Shown here piece by piece: positions 1-11,370 of a stretch of 64,000 bases of DNA. The notes under the pieces are model-generated. The model had not been told where the DNA came from. It worked only from the letters and a program-made list of their open reading frames with translations, and did not search any database. A program made the position numbers and the translations under genes. Positions within the stretch are counted from its first letter, which is position 1. Every line of letters begins with the position of its first letter. This DNA comes from Euglena gracilis (lineage: Eukaryota; Euglenida; Euglenophyceae; Euglenales): the NCBI GenBank assembly GCA_039621445.1, contig CP154954.1, positions 1,116,001-1,180,000 of the forward strand, written 5' to 3'.

Positions 1-474
1 CCGATGCTTATTCCTCAAATACCGTCATTTCTTCTTCTTTGAGAAAAGAAGTTTACAACCCAAAGGCCGTCTTCCTTCACGCGGTATTGCTCCGTCAGGC
101 TTGCGCCCATTGCGGAAAATTCCTCACTGCTGCCTTCCGTAGAAGTCTGTTCCGTTCTCAATCCCAGTGTGGCTGATCATCCTCTCAAATCAGCTACTGA
201 TCGTCGCCTTGGTAAGCCTTTACCTCACCAACAAGCTAATCAGATGCAAGCTCATGCCTAGGCGAAATTCTCTTTAACTAGCTACTCACATAGATCTAGT
301 AAATTATGAGGCATTAGCAAACGTTTCCATCTGTTATTCCTCACCCAAGCGCAGATTCTTACATATTACTCACCCGTCCGCCACTAAATTACTATTGCTA
401 GTAATTTCGTTCAACTTGCATGTGTTAAGCATACCGCCAGCGTTCACCCTGAGCAAGGATCAAACTCGTCATTT
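1..474 (-). rRNA. rrn16: 16S rRNA, 5' part (operon O1), cut by window edge
   Basis: The minus strand carries the 5' third of a bacterial/plastid 16S rRNA. The universal 5' segment GAGTTTGATCC lies at 457-467 and the 5' end is estimated at about 474 by comparison with the bacterial start. The gene runs off the left edge, so its 3' end is not visible. Sequence is identical in type to O2 (4901-6387), including the tandem-type bases GACTTCTACGG and GAAGACGGC that differ from the arm copies. It is separated from the upstream O2 5S gene by a leader of about 1 kb, so O1 and O2 are tandem repeats. Confidence 0.97.
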
Positions 475-509
475 CCAAAACATCAAAGTTGGTCAAATCC
501 TCTCACCCT

Positions 510-550
510 CTTGGTGACCAAGCAAGGGGCACATTTACTATAATGTGCCC
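510..550 (-). other. paired hairpins in the 16S leader
   Basis: Two perfect hairpins sit just before the 16S 5' end: CTTGG-TGA-CCAAG (510-522) and a 9-bp stem GGGCACATT/AATGTGCCC with a 6-base loop (527-550). They recur before O2 (6423-6463) and O7 (around 59010-59046). In the arm copies the second stem is damaged on one side (TGTAC replaces TGCCC). They are candidates for pre-rRNA processing structures; no run of T follows, so a terminator is unlikely. Confidence 0.5.
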
Positions 551-557
551 ACTAAAA

Positions 558-611
558 GCGCGCTTTGTAGGATTCGAACCTACTACATCAGGTTTTGGAG
601 ACCTACGCCTT
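558..611 (-). pseudogene. truncated trnW(CCA) remnant in the 16S leader
   Basis: The minus strand reads an anticodon arm with CCA, a normal T arm (GTAGG-TTCGAAT-CCTAC) and the acceptor 3' strand of a plastid tRNA-Trp. The 5' acceptor strand and D arm are missing, so a functional tRNA cannot fold. Comparable trnI and trnW pseudogenes are known in the Euglena gracilis 16S leader. Further copies of this remnant occur at 6471, 19090, 26017, 35770, 42659, 45658, 53036 and 58949. Confidence 0.85.
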
Positions 612-636
612 AGGATTTTAAAGAAAAGAAATATTT

Positions 637-687
637 GGCTAATACAAGGATTCAATCCACGACCCTACCCTTATCAAAGGTATTCTA
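637..687 (-). pseudogene. trnI(GAU) remnant in the 16S leader
   Basis: On the minus strand this resembles the anticodon arm onward of the operon's own trnI(GAU): TTGATAAGGGTA is shared with 4744-4817 and followed by a degenerate T arm. The 5' half is absent. With the 16S 3'-end remnant at 791-816 it keeps the order 16S end, spacer, trnI, so the leader looks like a decayed copy of the 16S-trnI junction. Confidence 0.8.
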
Positions 688-790
688 TAATAATAAAAGA
701 TAATAGTGATCTTTGAAAAATAAAAAATTTTCCTTTTGATTTTTTTATTTTTTAAAATTTATACGGTATTTTAATTAAAAATAAAAAAAT

Positions 791-816
791 TGTCCCAGCC
801 ACACGTTAAAGTACGG
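791..816 (-). pseudogene. remnant of a 16S rRNA 3' end inside the leader
   Basis: The minus strand matches the last part of the 16S gene (CCGTACT, then GTGTGGCTGG, then ACAA) with a few substitutions, followed by an AT-rich stretch and the trnI remnant in the same order as in a real operon. Confidence 0.7.
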
Positions 817-849
817 AAAAATTTACACTAGGAATTAAGCTAAGTTATT

Positions 850-876
850 TCTTGTGAATGAAAAGAATTCACAAGA
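850..876. other. perfect 10-bp hairpin between operons
   Basis: TCTTGTGAAT (850-859) is the exact reverse complement of ATTCACAAGA (867-876), with a 7-base loop. It lies between the rrn promoter candidate and the 16S remnant and is conserved at 6763-6789 and 58684-58710. Its role is unknown; no T tract follows it, so processing or RNA stability is more likely than termination. Confidence 0.5.
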
Positions 877-1431
877 TCAGGGATAAAAGCATAACACCTA
901 AACTGTGCGCATGAGCATTTACGTATGAAAGTCTAGGAACCTTACCTTAATATTTTTCAATATCACAAAATATAGGGTACTCAGCAGCAATATAAGAAGT
1001 ATAAAGACATTTTGGTCTCTTGTAGCATTTTATAAATATTCGTCCAAATCGACAATGAACGACACGCTTCTTACTAGCAAAAAATTTACAACTAAAAAGC
1101 ACACACATAACACAAAGAACCAAATACAAAGTAGCAATAACTATAATGTACAACAAAATAAAACTCTTATCAGAAGATTACCTAATATTCTCACTATGAT
1201 TCAACCTATCTTGTTGAATTTTGTGATTAATCTTTTATATTAGCGAAGAAACATAGTCATTTTCCAAACACTCGAGGATATTATTCATATCGTTTAAAAT
1301 TTTAAAAGAAAAATATTACGAAATTCACTGATTTCTATAAACAGATTGTCTTATTTTTTCGGAAGCATCATGTTTTGGCCAAAAAAAATTCAAACTTAAA
1401 GGAAACGTGGTTTGACAAATTCCTTGGTTTA

Positions 1432-1460
1432 ATTATACCACAATACATTTATCCATGCAA
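1432..1460 (-). promoter_or_regulatory. candidate sigma70/PEP promoter of operon O1
   Basis: On the minus strand TTGCAT, a 17-base spacer and a perfect TATAAT preceded by TGG (extended -10) lie about 960 bases upstream of the O1 16S and just after the O2 terminator hairpin. The -35 is a weak match but the spacing is optimal. The motif is conserved before O2 and O7 and absent before the arm operons. Confidence 0.45.
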
Positions 1461-1493
1461 TAAAACACTAACGTAACGGCAGTCATAAAAATT

Positions 1494-1508
1494 ACTCGAA
1501 AATCGAGT
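1494..1508 (-). terminator. hairpin after 5S of operon O2
   Basis: ACTCGA-TTT-TCGAGT followed by AATTTTTAT on the minus strand lies 56 bases past the 5S gene. The short GC-containing stem plus T-rich tail is what an intrinsic terminator or 3' processing hairpin of the rRNA operon would look like. Confidence 0.5.
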
Positions 1509-1563
1509 TAATATTAATAAATAAACTCACTAAGAGACAATTAAATAAATTAAACTTCCCATA

Positions 1564-1676
1564 AGGGCACTAAAATCTTTTCCCGGAAAGTAACCTTTCA
1601 AGTATCTATTTACCCTTTATGTTTAACTTGCAAGTTCGAAATGTTTTAAGTGGATCCATAAAGACAAGAGCACCCT
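1564..1676 (-). rRNA. rrn5: 5S rRNA (operon O2)
   Basis: The 113-base minus-strand gene has ends AGGGTGCT and AGTGCCCT that pair as helix I, and the conserved loop CGAACTTGCAAGTTAAAC. It follows 23S by about 80 bases and closes the operon. Confidence 0.85.
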
Positions 1677-1756
1677 AAAATAAAAGTTCATTCAAGAAAC
1701 TTTTAAATCTTAAAAAAGTGACAAGTAAAAATAAATGTTTTGTTTTCATATAGGAA

Positions 1757-2070
1757 AAAATTTTCGGTCGGTTAGTATATCTCGGCTAAAATTGTTACCA
1801 ATTGTACACCTAATACCTATCAAACGGTTCGTCTTACCGTGACCTATGAAGAGTACTTATCTTAAGGTGGGCTTCCTACTTATATGCTTTCAGCAGTTAT
1901 CCACTCCGCACTTGACTACCCAGCGTATTCTGTTGGCACAAAAACTGGTACATCAGTGGTGCGTCCTTCCCGGTCCTCTCGTACTAAGGAAAGCGCCTTT
2001 CAATACTCTCTAACGCTCACACCGGATATGGACCGAACTGTCTCTCGACGTTCTGAACCCAGCTCACGTA

Positions 2071-2105
<35 letters not shown>

Positions 2106-2122
2106 GTACTACCGCCCCAGGT

Positions 2123-2182
<60 letters not shown>

Positions 2183-2670
2183 CAGCCTGTTATCCCTAGA
2201 GTAACTTTTATCTGTTTACGACGGCCTTTCCATACAGCACCGTCGGGTCACTAAGACCGACTTTAGTCTCTGTTTGACTTATAAGTCTCACAGTCAAGCT
2301 TTCTTATGCCTTTACACTCCACAACTAATTTCCGTCTAGCCTGAGAAAACCTTTGTACGCCTCCGTTACTTTTTAGGAGGCTACCGCCCCAGTAAAACTG
2401 CCCGCCTGAAACTGTCAATTATCATGATTGTACATAAGATTAAGATTAGATTTCTAGCTTTCTCAGAGTGGTATCTCATTTTTCGGCTCCCCGTATCCCA
2501 AAAGACAAGATCATAGCCTCCCACCTATTCTGCGCAAAAAAAGCCCGAAACCAATTTCAGGATACAGTAAAGCTTCATAGGGTCTTTCTGTCCAAGTGCA
2601 AGTAGACCGCATCTTCACAGTCAATTCTATTTCACCGAGTCTCTTTCTGAGACAGTGTCCAAATCGTTAA

Positions 2671-2723
<53 letters not shown>

Positions 2724-4661
2724 AATTATAGTTATTGCCGCTGTTCACAGGGGCTTCAGTCACTAGCTTTGCTTACGCTAACCAATTTCTTTAACCTTCC
2801 TGCACTGAGCAGGCCTCGGCCCCCATACATGGTTTTTCAACTTCGCGGAGACCTGTGCTTTTGGTAAGCAGTCGCTTGGACCTCTTTTCTGCCACCTCAT
2901 TAGAGGTACTTCTTCTTCCGAAGTTACGAAGTCATTTTGCCGAGTTCCTTAGAAAGAGTTATCTCGCGCTCCTTAGTATATTCTACTAACCTACCTGTGT
3001 CAGTTTACGGTACAGGCGAGCTCACTATACATAAACAAAAGTTTTTCTTGGAAACATGACATCAATCACTTTCAATACCGTAGTATTTATACTATTCAGG
3101 CCTTAAGACAAAATATTTTTTTTAATATTTGATACCTCTTGAACCCTTAAACCACAAACCATCACGTGGCCGATCTAGCCTTTTTCGTCACTCCTTACAA
3201 GTGAGCATTCGGTACAGGAATATTAACCTGTCATCCATCAATTTACGTTGTTAAACCTTATTTTAGGACCTGACTAACCCTTAGAGGACGAACCTGGCTA
3301 AGGAAACCTTAGGTTTTCGGAGCATAGGATTTTCACCAATGTTTTCGTTACTTAAGCCGACATTCTCACTTCTGTTTAATCCAGAACTATTTTCACTATT
3401 CCTTCTCTTCAACACAGAACGCTCTTCTACCGATTTCTCTCACACCTTCGGCAAATTACTTAGTCCCGTTCATTTTCGGCGCACTATCACTTGACCAGTA
3501 AGCTATTACGCACTTTTTAAAGGAATGGCTGCTTCTAAGCCAACCTCCTGGTTGTCTATGTAATAGTACATCCTTTACCACTTAGTAATTATTTAGGGGC
3601 CTTAAGTAGTGATCTGGGCTGTTTCCCTCTTGACAATGAAGCTTATCCCCCACTGTCTCACTGATTAATTGAAATATAACTTAGTATTCAGAGTTTGCCA
3701 CAACTTGGTACCATTTTCATAGCCCGCATCGAAACAGTGCTTTACCCCTAATGTTTACCATAATTAAACGCTGCGCCTCAACGCATTTCGAAGAGATCCA
3801 GCTAGCTCCAAGTTCGATTGGAATTTCTCCCCTAATCACAGTTCATCCCCCAATTTTTCAACATTGGTGGGTTCGGTCCTCCATTCTGTTTTACCAAAAC
3901 TTCAACCTGACCATGATTAGATCACCTGGGTTCGGGTCTATAAGCAATGACATAAACTTTCAAGAAGAAAGTTTTTCGCTTTATTTAAGCTCGATTTCAC
4001 TATGGCTCCGGAAAAACCTTAACCTTGCCATCACCTATAAGTCGCCGGCTCATTCTTCAACAGGCACACAGTCAATCTTTAAATAGATCTCCTACTGCTT
4101 GTAAACTTATGCTTTCATATTCTATTTCACTCACTTCTCAGTGTTCTATTTCAGCTTTCCCTCACGGTACTCGTACACTATCGGTCATTTAGGAGTATTT
4201 AGCCTTACGAGATGGTCCTCGCTGATTCACACAGAATTCCACGTGCTCTATGCTACTCGGGAAAATCAAAAATTACTTTTTAAAAACAAATACGGGATTT
4301 AAAACCCTCTTTGATTTTGTTTTCAACAAATTCTCTATCTTTTTCAGTAATTATAATATACCCACAACACCCATAAAGGTTTAGGCTGATTTCCGTTAGC
4401 TCGCCACTAATAAGAAAATCGCTTTTGCTTTCTTTTCCTTCGGCTACTAAGATGTTTCAGTTCACCAAGTTCTCTACATTATTTGTATACCATTTCATTG
4501 TAATGTTAAAGTAATAGGTTGCCCCATTCGGGAATCTTTAGATTAAAGCTCGTCTTTAGCTCCCTAAAGCATATCGTTAATTTCTACGCCCTTCTTCGAC
4601 TCTAAATGCCAAGCAATCCCGCATAAGCCCTTGTTCATTTGAACCTACATCAAAACCTTTT
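1757..4661 (-). rRNA. rrn23: 23S rRNA (operon O2)
   Basis: A full-length, about 2.9-kb 23S gene on the minus strand. Landmarks include the sarcin/ricin loop AGTACGAGAGGACCGG, the peptidyl-transferase segments ATAACAGGCTGATC and GGCACCTCGATGTCGGCTC, and GTAAACTGACACAGGTAGG. There is no separate 4.5S gene and no intron is seen. The 5' end directly follows trnA; exact ends are estimated. This copy has an extra CT near 2007-2010 compared with the other six copies that span the position. Confidence 0.95.
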
Positions 4662-4734
4662 TGGAGATAAGCGGACTCGAACCGCTGACATCTGCCTTGC
4701 AAAGGCAGCGCTCTACCAACTGAGCTATACCCCC
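4662..4734 (-). tRNA. trnA-UGC: tRNA-Ala (UGC)
   Basis: A 73-base cloverleaf on the minus strand with acceptor GGGGGTA/TATCTCC, D arm GCTCAGTTGGTAGAGC, anticodon loop CTTTGCAAGG and T arm GCGG-TTCGAGT-CCGC. It lacks the long group II intron found in land-plant plastids. It starts 9 bases after trnI. Confidence 0.97.
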
Positions 4735-4743
4735 AAAACCAAG

Positions 4744-4817
4744 AGGGCCATGCTAGACTTGAACTAGCGACCTTACCCTTATCAAGGGTATGCTCTAACC
4801 AACTGAGCTAATAGCCC
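4744..4817 (-). tRNA. trnI-GAU: tRNA-Ile (GAU)
   Basis: A 74-base cloverleaf on the minus strand, acceptor GGGCTAT/ATGGCCC, anticodon loop CTTGATAAG and T loop TTCAAGT. It has no intron and lies about 80 bases after 16S. Confidence 0.97.
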
Positions 4818-4900
4818 TCTTGGAAAAATAAGAGGTTTCCCTACTTATTTTTTTTATTTTTCATTGTTTTCAATCTATACATTTTTTTAGTTAAAAAACT

Positions 4901-5023
4901 AAAGGGAGTTGTTCCAGCCACACCTTCCAGTACGGCTACCTTGTTACGACTTCACCCCAGTCACCAGCCAGGCCTTAGGTATTTCCCTCTTTTCAGGCAA
5001 GATAATAACTTCGGGCACAGCCA

Positions 5024-5060
<37 letters not shown>

Positions 5061-5320
5061 AGAACGTATTCACCGCCGTATAGCTGACCGGCGATTACTA
5101 GCGATTCCGGCTTCATGTAGGCGAGTTTCAGCCTACAATCCGAACTTAGGCTAAGTTTTAAGATTAGCTCATTTTCACAAAATTGCAACTTATTGTCTTA
5201 ACCATTGTAGCACGTGTGTAGCCCAGGATATAAGGGGCATGATGACTTGACGTCGTCCTCACCTTCCTCCGGTAATAACCAGCAGTATTTCTAAATGACA
5301 AGCGTTAATTAAAAAAAAGG

Positions 5321-5372
<52 letters not shown>

Positions 5373-5440
5373 CCACCTGTGTCTAGATACCCGAAGGTAC
5401 TGCGTTCTTTCAAACTTCCTCCTAGATCCTGTCAAATCCT

Positions 5441-5521
<81 letters not shown>

Positions 5522-5614
5522 CTTGTGCAAGCGTACTCCCCAGGCGGGATACTTAACGTGTTAACTACAGCAGTGCACTTTCAGCACCACTTAGTATCCA
5601 TAGTTTACGGCCAA

Positions 5615-5646
<32 letters not shown>

Positions 5647-6387
5647 TCAGCTTTCGTTTCTCAGCGTCAGTATTGGCCTAGAAAAGTGCCTTCGCCATTG
5701 GTGTTCTTTCCAATCTCTACGCATTTCACCGCTACACTGGAAATTCCCTTCACCCCTACCATACTCAAGTCTAGCAGTTTTTAATGCCCTTCCAAAGTTA
5801 AGCTTTGACTTTTAACATTAAACACACTTGACCGCCTACAAACTCTTTACGCCCAATAATTCCGGATAACGCTCGCATCTCCCGTATTACCGCGGCTGCT
5901 GGCACGGAATTAGCCGATGCTTATTCCTCAAATACCGTCATTTCTTCTTCTTTGAGAAAAGAAGTTTACAACCCAAAGGCCGTCTTCCTTCACGCGGTAT
6001 TGCTCCGTCAGGCTTGCGCCCATTGCGGAAAATTCCTCACTGCTGCCTTCCGTAGAAGTCTGTTCCGTTCTCAATCCCAGTGTGGCTGATCATCCTCTCA
6101 AATCAGCTACTGATCGTCGCCTTGGTAAGCCTTTACCTCACCAACAAGCTAATCAGATGCAAGCTCATGCCTAGGCGAAATTCTCTTTAACTAGCTACTC
6201 ACATAGATCTAGTAAATTATGAGGCATTAGCAAACGTTTCCATCTGTTATTCCTCACCCAAGCGCAGATTCTTACATATTACTCACCCGTCCGCCACTAA
6301 ATTACTATTGCTAGTAATTTCGTTCAACTTGCATGTGTTAAGCATACCGCCAGCGTTCACCCTGAGCAAGGATCAAACTCGTCATTT
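4901..6387 (-). rRNA. rrn16: 16S rRNA (operon O2)
   Basis: Full 1.49-kb gene on the minus strand, with the 530 loop GTGCCAGCAGCCGCGGTAA, the 900 region ATTAGATACCCTGGTAGTC, AACTCAAAGGAATTGACGG, and TTGTACACACCGCCCGTC. The 3' end reads AACAACTCCCTTT, so the anti-Shine-Dalgarno core is CTCCC instead of CCTCC. GAGCGCAAC is missing from the universally conserved GCAACGAGCGCAACCC segment (near 5330), unlike the O7 copy. A stem TTTAGTT/AACTAAA follows the 3' end. Confidence 0.96.
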
Positions 6388-6470
6388 CCAAAACATCAAA
6401 GTTGGTCAAATCCTCTCACCCTCTTGGTGACCAAGCAAGGGGCACATTTACTATAATGTGCCCACTAAAA

Positions 6471-6524
6471 GCGCGCTTTGTAGGATTCGAACCTACTACA
6501 TCAGGTTTTGGAGACCTACGCCTT
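6471..6524 (-). pseudogene. trnW(CCA) remnant, O2 leader
   Basis: Identical in form to the remnant at 558-611: anticodon and T arms present, D arm missing. Confidence 0.85.
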
Positions 6525-6549
6525 AGGATTTTAAAGAAAAGAAATATTT

Positions 6550-6600
6550 GGCTAATACAAGGATTCAATCCACGACCCTACCCTTATCAAAGGTATTCTA
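6550..6600 (-). pseudogene. trnI(GAU) remnant, O2 leader
   Basis: Second copy of the leader trnI remnant, in the same position relative to 16S as 637-687. Confidence 0.8.
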
Positions 6601-6703
6601 TAATAATAAAAGATAATAGTGATCTTTGAAAAATAAAAAATTTTCCTTTTGATTTTTTTATTTTTTAAAATTTATACGGTATTTTAATTAAAAATAAAAA
6701 AAT

Positions 6704-6729
6704 TGTCCCAGCCACACGTTAAAGTACGG
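6704..6729 (-). pseudogene. 16S 3'-end remnant, O2 leader
   Basis: Second copy of the decayed 16S terminus. The hairpin at 6763-6789 and the rest of this leader match the first leader almost base for base. Confidence 0.7.
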
Positions 6730-7344
6730 AAAAATTTACACTAGGAATTAAGCTAAGTTATTTCTTGTGAATGAAAAGAATTCACAAGATCAGGGATAAA
6801 AGCATAACACCTAAAATGTGCGCATGAGCATTTACGTATGAAAGTCTAGGAACCTTACCTTAATATTTTTCAATATCACAAAATATAGGGTACTCAGCAG
6901 CAATATAAGAAGTATAAAGACATTTTGGTCTCTTGTAGCATTTTATAAATATTCGTCCAAATCGACAATGAACGACACGCTTCTTACTAGCAAAAAATTT
7001 ACAACTAAAAAGCACACACATAACACAAAGAACCAAATACAAAGTAGCAATAACTATAATGTACAACAAAATAAAACTCTTATCAGAAGATTACCTAATA
7101 TTCTCACTATGATTCAACCTATCTTGTTGAATTTTGTGATTAATCTTTTATATTAGCGAAGAAACATAGTCATTTTCCAAACACTCGAGGATATTATTCA
7201 TATCGTTTAAAATTTTAAAAGAAAAATATTACGAAATTCACTGATTTCTATAAACAGATTGTCTTATTTTTTCGGAAGCATCATGTTTTGGCCAAAAAAA
7301 ATTCAAACTTAAAGGAAACGTGGTTTGACAAATTCCTTGGTTTA

Positions 7345-7373
7345 ATTATACCACAATACATTTATCCATGCAA
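7345..7373 (-). promoter_or_regulatory. candidate promoter of operon O2
   Basis: Minus-strand TTGCAT, 17 bases, TATAAT (extended TGG) about 960 bases upstream of the O2 16S. Confidence 0.45.
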
Positions 7374-7406
7374 TAAAACACTAACGTAACGGCAGTCATA
7401 AAAATT

Positions 7407-7421
7407 ACTCGAAAATCGAGT
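7407..7421 (-). terminator. hairpin after 5S of operon O3
   Basis: ACTCGA-TTT-TCGAGT with a T-rich tail, 56 bases past the O3 5S gene. Confidence 0.5.
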
Positions 7422-7476
7422 TAATATTAATAAATAAACTCACTAAGAGACAATTAAATAAATTAAACTTCCCATA

Positions 7477-7589
7477 AGGGCACTAAAATCTTTTCCCGGA
7501 AAGTAACCTTTCAAGTATCTATTTACCCTTTATGTTTAACTTGCAAGTTCGAAATGTTTTAAGTGGATCCATAAAGACAAGAGCACCCT
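7477..7589 (-). rRNA. rrn5: 5S rRNA (operon O3)
   Basis: Same 113-base gene as in O2; helix I ends and the CGAACTTGCAAGTT segment are intact. Confidence 0.85.
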
Positions 7590-7669
7590 AAAATAAAAGT
7601 TCATTCAAGAAACTTTTAAATCTTAAAAAAGTGACAAGTAAAAATAAATGTTTTGTTTTCATATAGGAA

Positions 7670-7981
7670 AAAATTTTCGGTCGGTTAGTATATCTCGGCT
7701 AAAATTGTTACCAATTGTACACCTAATACCTATCAAACGGTTCGTCTTACCGTGACCTATGAAGAGTACTTATCTTAAGGTGGGCTTCCTACTTATATGC
7801 TTTCAGCAGTTATCCACTCCGCACTTGACTACCCAGCGTATTCTGTTGGCACAAAAACTGGTACATCAGTGGTGCGTCCTTCCCGGTCCTCTCGTACTAA
7901 GGAAAGCGCCTTTCAATACTCTAACGCTCACACCGGATATGGACCGAACTGTCTCTCGACGTTCTGAACCCAGCTCACGTA

Positions 7982-8016
<35 letters not shown>

Positions 8017-8033
8017 GTACTACCGCCCCAGGT

Positions 8034-8093
<60 letters not shown>

Positions 8094-8581
8094 CAGCCTG
8101 TTATCCCTAGAGTAACTTTTATCTGTTTACGACGGCCTTTCCATACAGCACCGTCGGGTCACTAAGACCGACTTTAGTCTCTGTTTGAATTATAAGTCTC
8201 ACAGTCACGCTTTCTTATGCCTTTACACTCCACAACTAATTTCCGTCTAGCCTGAGAAAACCTTTGTACGCCTCCGTTACTTTTTAGGAGGCTACCGCCC
8301 CAGTAAAACTGCCCGCCTGAAACTGTCAATTATCATGATTGTACATAAGATTAAGATTAGATTTCTAGCTTTCTCAGAGTGGTATCTCATTTTTCGGCTC
8401 CCCGTATCCCAAAAGACAAGATCATAGCCTCCCACCTATTCTGCGCAAAAAAAGCCCGAAACCAATTTCAGGATACAGTAAAGCTTCATAGGGTCTTTCT
8501 GTCCAAGTGCAAGTAGACCGCATCTTCACAGTCAATTCTATTTCACCGAGTCTCTTTCTGAGACAGTGTCCAAATCGTTAA

Positions 8582-8634
<53 letters not shown>

Positions 8635-9327
8635 AATTATAGTTATTGCCGCTGTTCACAGGGGCTTCAGTCACTAGCTTTGCTTACGCTAACCAATTTC
8701 TTTAACCTTCCTGCACTGAGCAGGCCTCGGCCCCCATACATGGTTTTTCAACTTCGCGGAGACCTGTGCTTTTGGTAAGCAGTCGCTTGGACCTCTTTTC
8801 TGCCACCTCATTAGAGGTACTTCTTCTTCCGAAGTTACGAAGTCATTTTGCCGAGTTCCTTAGAAAGAGTTATCTCGCGCTCCTTAGTATATTCTACTAA
8901 CCTACCTGTGTCAGTTTACGGTACAGGCGAGCTCACTATACATAAACAAAAGTTTTTCTTGGAAACATGACATCAATCACTTTCAATACCGTAGTATTTA
9001 TACTATTCAGGCCTTAAGACAAAATATTTTTTTAATATTTGATACCTCTTGAACCCTTAAACCACAAACCATCACGTGGCCGATCTAGCCTTTTTCGTCA
9101 CTCCTTACAAGTGAGCATTCGGTACAGGAATATTAACCTGTCATCCATCAATTTACGTTGTTAAACCTTATTTTAGGACCTGACTAACCCTTAGAGGACG
9201 AACCTGGCTAAGGAAACCTTAGGTTTTCGGAGCATAGGATTTTCACCAATGTTTTCGTTACTTAAGCCGACATTCTCACTTCTGTTTAATCCAGAACTAT
9301 TTTCACTATTCCTTCTTCAACACAGAA
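7670..9327 (-). rRNA. rrn23: 23S rRNA (operon O3), 5' half missing
   Basis: The 3' part of a 23S gene runs from its end at about 7670 to about 9327, where similarity to O2 stops abruptly at ACACAGAA and poly-A-rich sequence begins. About 1.65 kb of 2.9 kb remains, so the gene cannot make a full rRNA. Two substitutions (near 8188 and 8207) distinguish it. Either the operon is broken here or the assembly leaves the true sequence. Confidence 0.9.
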
Positions 9328-9830
9328 AAACAAAAGTCGACATAAAAGTTTTTTAACTTTTAAAAGTCATTTAGAACTAATTATTAGGAAAAATTTGTAC
9401 TTATTAAAAAGAAAAAAATTAACATAAACTTATTTAATTTCATAACTAAAAAAAAAATCTTGAAATTTTGTCAAAAAAAAAAAAGGAAAAATAAGAATAT
9501 GCGAAGATTTTTGAAAAAAATGGCGTACCCAAAAAAAAAATAAAAAAACCAAAAAAATTAAAGAGTCCCCCAATTTATTTCAACATATTTTTTTAAAAAG
9601 AAAAAAAAGAACATCAATCAATCGTAATTGTATAAAAAAACCAACTTTTAACGAAGCACATAAATGAAAAAGTTGTATTTCGAAAAACTGCATACATTGT
9701 AACCAATAAGAATAACAAAACATAAAATTATTGTCTAATTACTATAATTTATTTTTTAAAAACAAAAAAAAATAATATTTAATTAATACAAGTACCCAAA
9801 AAACAAAACACCAGCTGTACCATAGAAAAA
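9328..9830. other. AT-rich transition, no gene seen
   Basis: Sequence changes from 23S to A-rich DNA with A runs of 6-12 bases. Both strands lack a credible coding region, tRNA or rRNA. No similarity to other parts of the window was noticed. Confidence 0.5.
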
Positions 9831-10735
9831 AAGGTCAGAGTAAAAACAATTGGAAAGAAGAAAAGGAAAGAAAAAAAAAAAAAAAAAAAAACTATAATGG
9901 AAAAAAGGAATCCATCAGAGAAAAAAAGAAAGACCAATATAAAAAAAGAAAAAAAAAAATAAAAAAAAAAACAAAAACAAGGGGCACAAAAGTATACAGC
10001 GGGCGATAGAAGAAGAAAACGGGAGGGGAACAAAAAAAAAAGGGAAAAAAAAAAGAGAGATAAAAAAAAAAAAACAAATTAGAAGGGGAAAAAAAAAAAA
10101 CAAAAGGAGGAAAAAAAACAAAAAAAGGAGAAAAAAAGAAAGGAAAAGGAGCAAAGAAAAAAAAATGAGGATTGTAAAAATAAAAAAAAAAAAACAAAAA
10201 AGGGAAAAAAAAAAATAACCAAATAAAAAAAAATAAAAAAAAAAAAAAAAAAAAGGAAAAAAAAAAAAAAACAAAAAAAAGAAAAAAAAAAAGGAAAAAG
10301 AAAAAGGGGGGGGAAGGGGAAAAAAAAGGAAAAAAAAAAAAAAAGAGAGATGGAAAAAAAAAGAAAAAGAAAAAGAAGGGGAGAGGAGGAAAAAGAAAAG
10401 GAAAAAGAAGAAAAAAGGAGAAAAAAAAAAAAAAAAAGAAGGGGGGGGGGAAAAAGGGGGGGGGAAAGGGGGGGGGGGGGGGAAAGGGGGGGGAAAGAAG
10501 AGGGAAAAAAGAAAAAAAAGAAAGAAAAAAAAAAAGGAAAAAAGAAAAAAAAGAGGGAGGGGGGGGGAAGGGAAAAAAAAGAAAAGGAAAGGAAAAAAAA
10601 AAGGAGAAAAAAAAAAAAAAAAAAAAAAAAAAGGAAAAAAAAGAAAAAAAATGGAAAGGAAAAAAAGGAAAGGGGAAAGGAAGAAAGGGAAAAAAAAAAA
10701 AAAAAAAAAAAAAAGAAAAAAGAAAAAAAAAAAAG

Positions 10736-10787
<52 letters not shown>

Positions 10788-11370
10788 AAAGGGAGAAAAG
10801 AAGAGAAGAGGGGGAAAAAAGAAGGGGAAAAAAAAAAAATGAAAAAAAAAAAAAAAAAAAAGAAAAGAAAAAAAGAAAAAAAAAAGAGAAAAAAAAAAAA
10901 AAAAAAAGAGAAAGAAGAGAAAAAGAAGAATAAAAAAGAAAAAAAAAAAGGAGGAAAAAAAAAAAAAAAAAAGAAAGAGGAGGGGGGGAGGGAAAAGAAG
11001 AAAAAAAGAAAAAAGAAAAGAAAAAAGGAAAAAAAAAAAGAAAGAAAAAGAAAAAAAGGAGGGAGAAAGAAGAAGAGAAAGAAAAAGAAAAGGAAAAGAA
11101 AGAAGAAATAAGAAGAGGGAGGAAAGGGGGAAAAAGGAAAGGGAGAAGAAAAGGGAAAAAGAGAGAAAAAAAAGGGAAAGGAAAAAGAAAGAGGGGAAAG
11201 GGAAAAAAAGGGGAAAAAATAAGAAGGGGAAAAAAAAAAAAGAGGAGAAAAGGGGGGAAAAGAGAAAGAAAAGAAAAAAATAAAAAGGGCAGAAAAAAAA
11301 CAAAGGAAAAGAAGAAAGAAAAAAAAAAAAAGATAAAAAAGAAAAAAAAAGAAAACAAGAGGAAAAAATA
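9831..11370. repeat. homopurine A/G low-complexity tract
   Basis: About 1.5 kb of nearly pure A and G on the plus strand, with G runs up to 14 and A runs up to about 30 and only scattered C or T. The long open frames on both strands are Phe/Leu/Ser/Pro or Lys/Glu/Arg/Gly homopolymer translations and are not genes. I know of no plastid feature of this length and composition; an assembly or consensus artefact is the simplest reading. Confidence 0.8.

Noticed and set aside
510-550. Leader hairpins as rho-independent terminators
   Set aside because: No T run follows in the direction of transcription and they sit directly before 16S.
947-1243. Overlapping 62- and 69-codon frames in the rrn leader
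   Set aside because: Opposite-strand shadows in AT-rich leader DNA, without ribosome-binding site or recognisable motif; conservation follows from the leader being repeated.
1884-2204. Protein-like frames inside rRNA genes, recurring in every operon
   Set aside because: They lie within conserved 23S and 16S sequence and are explained by it.
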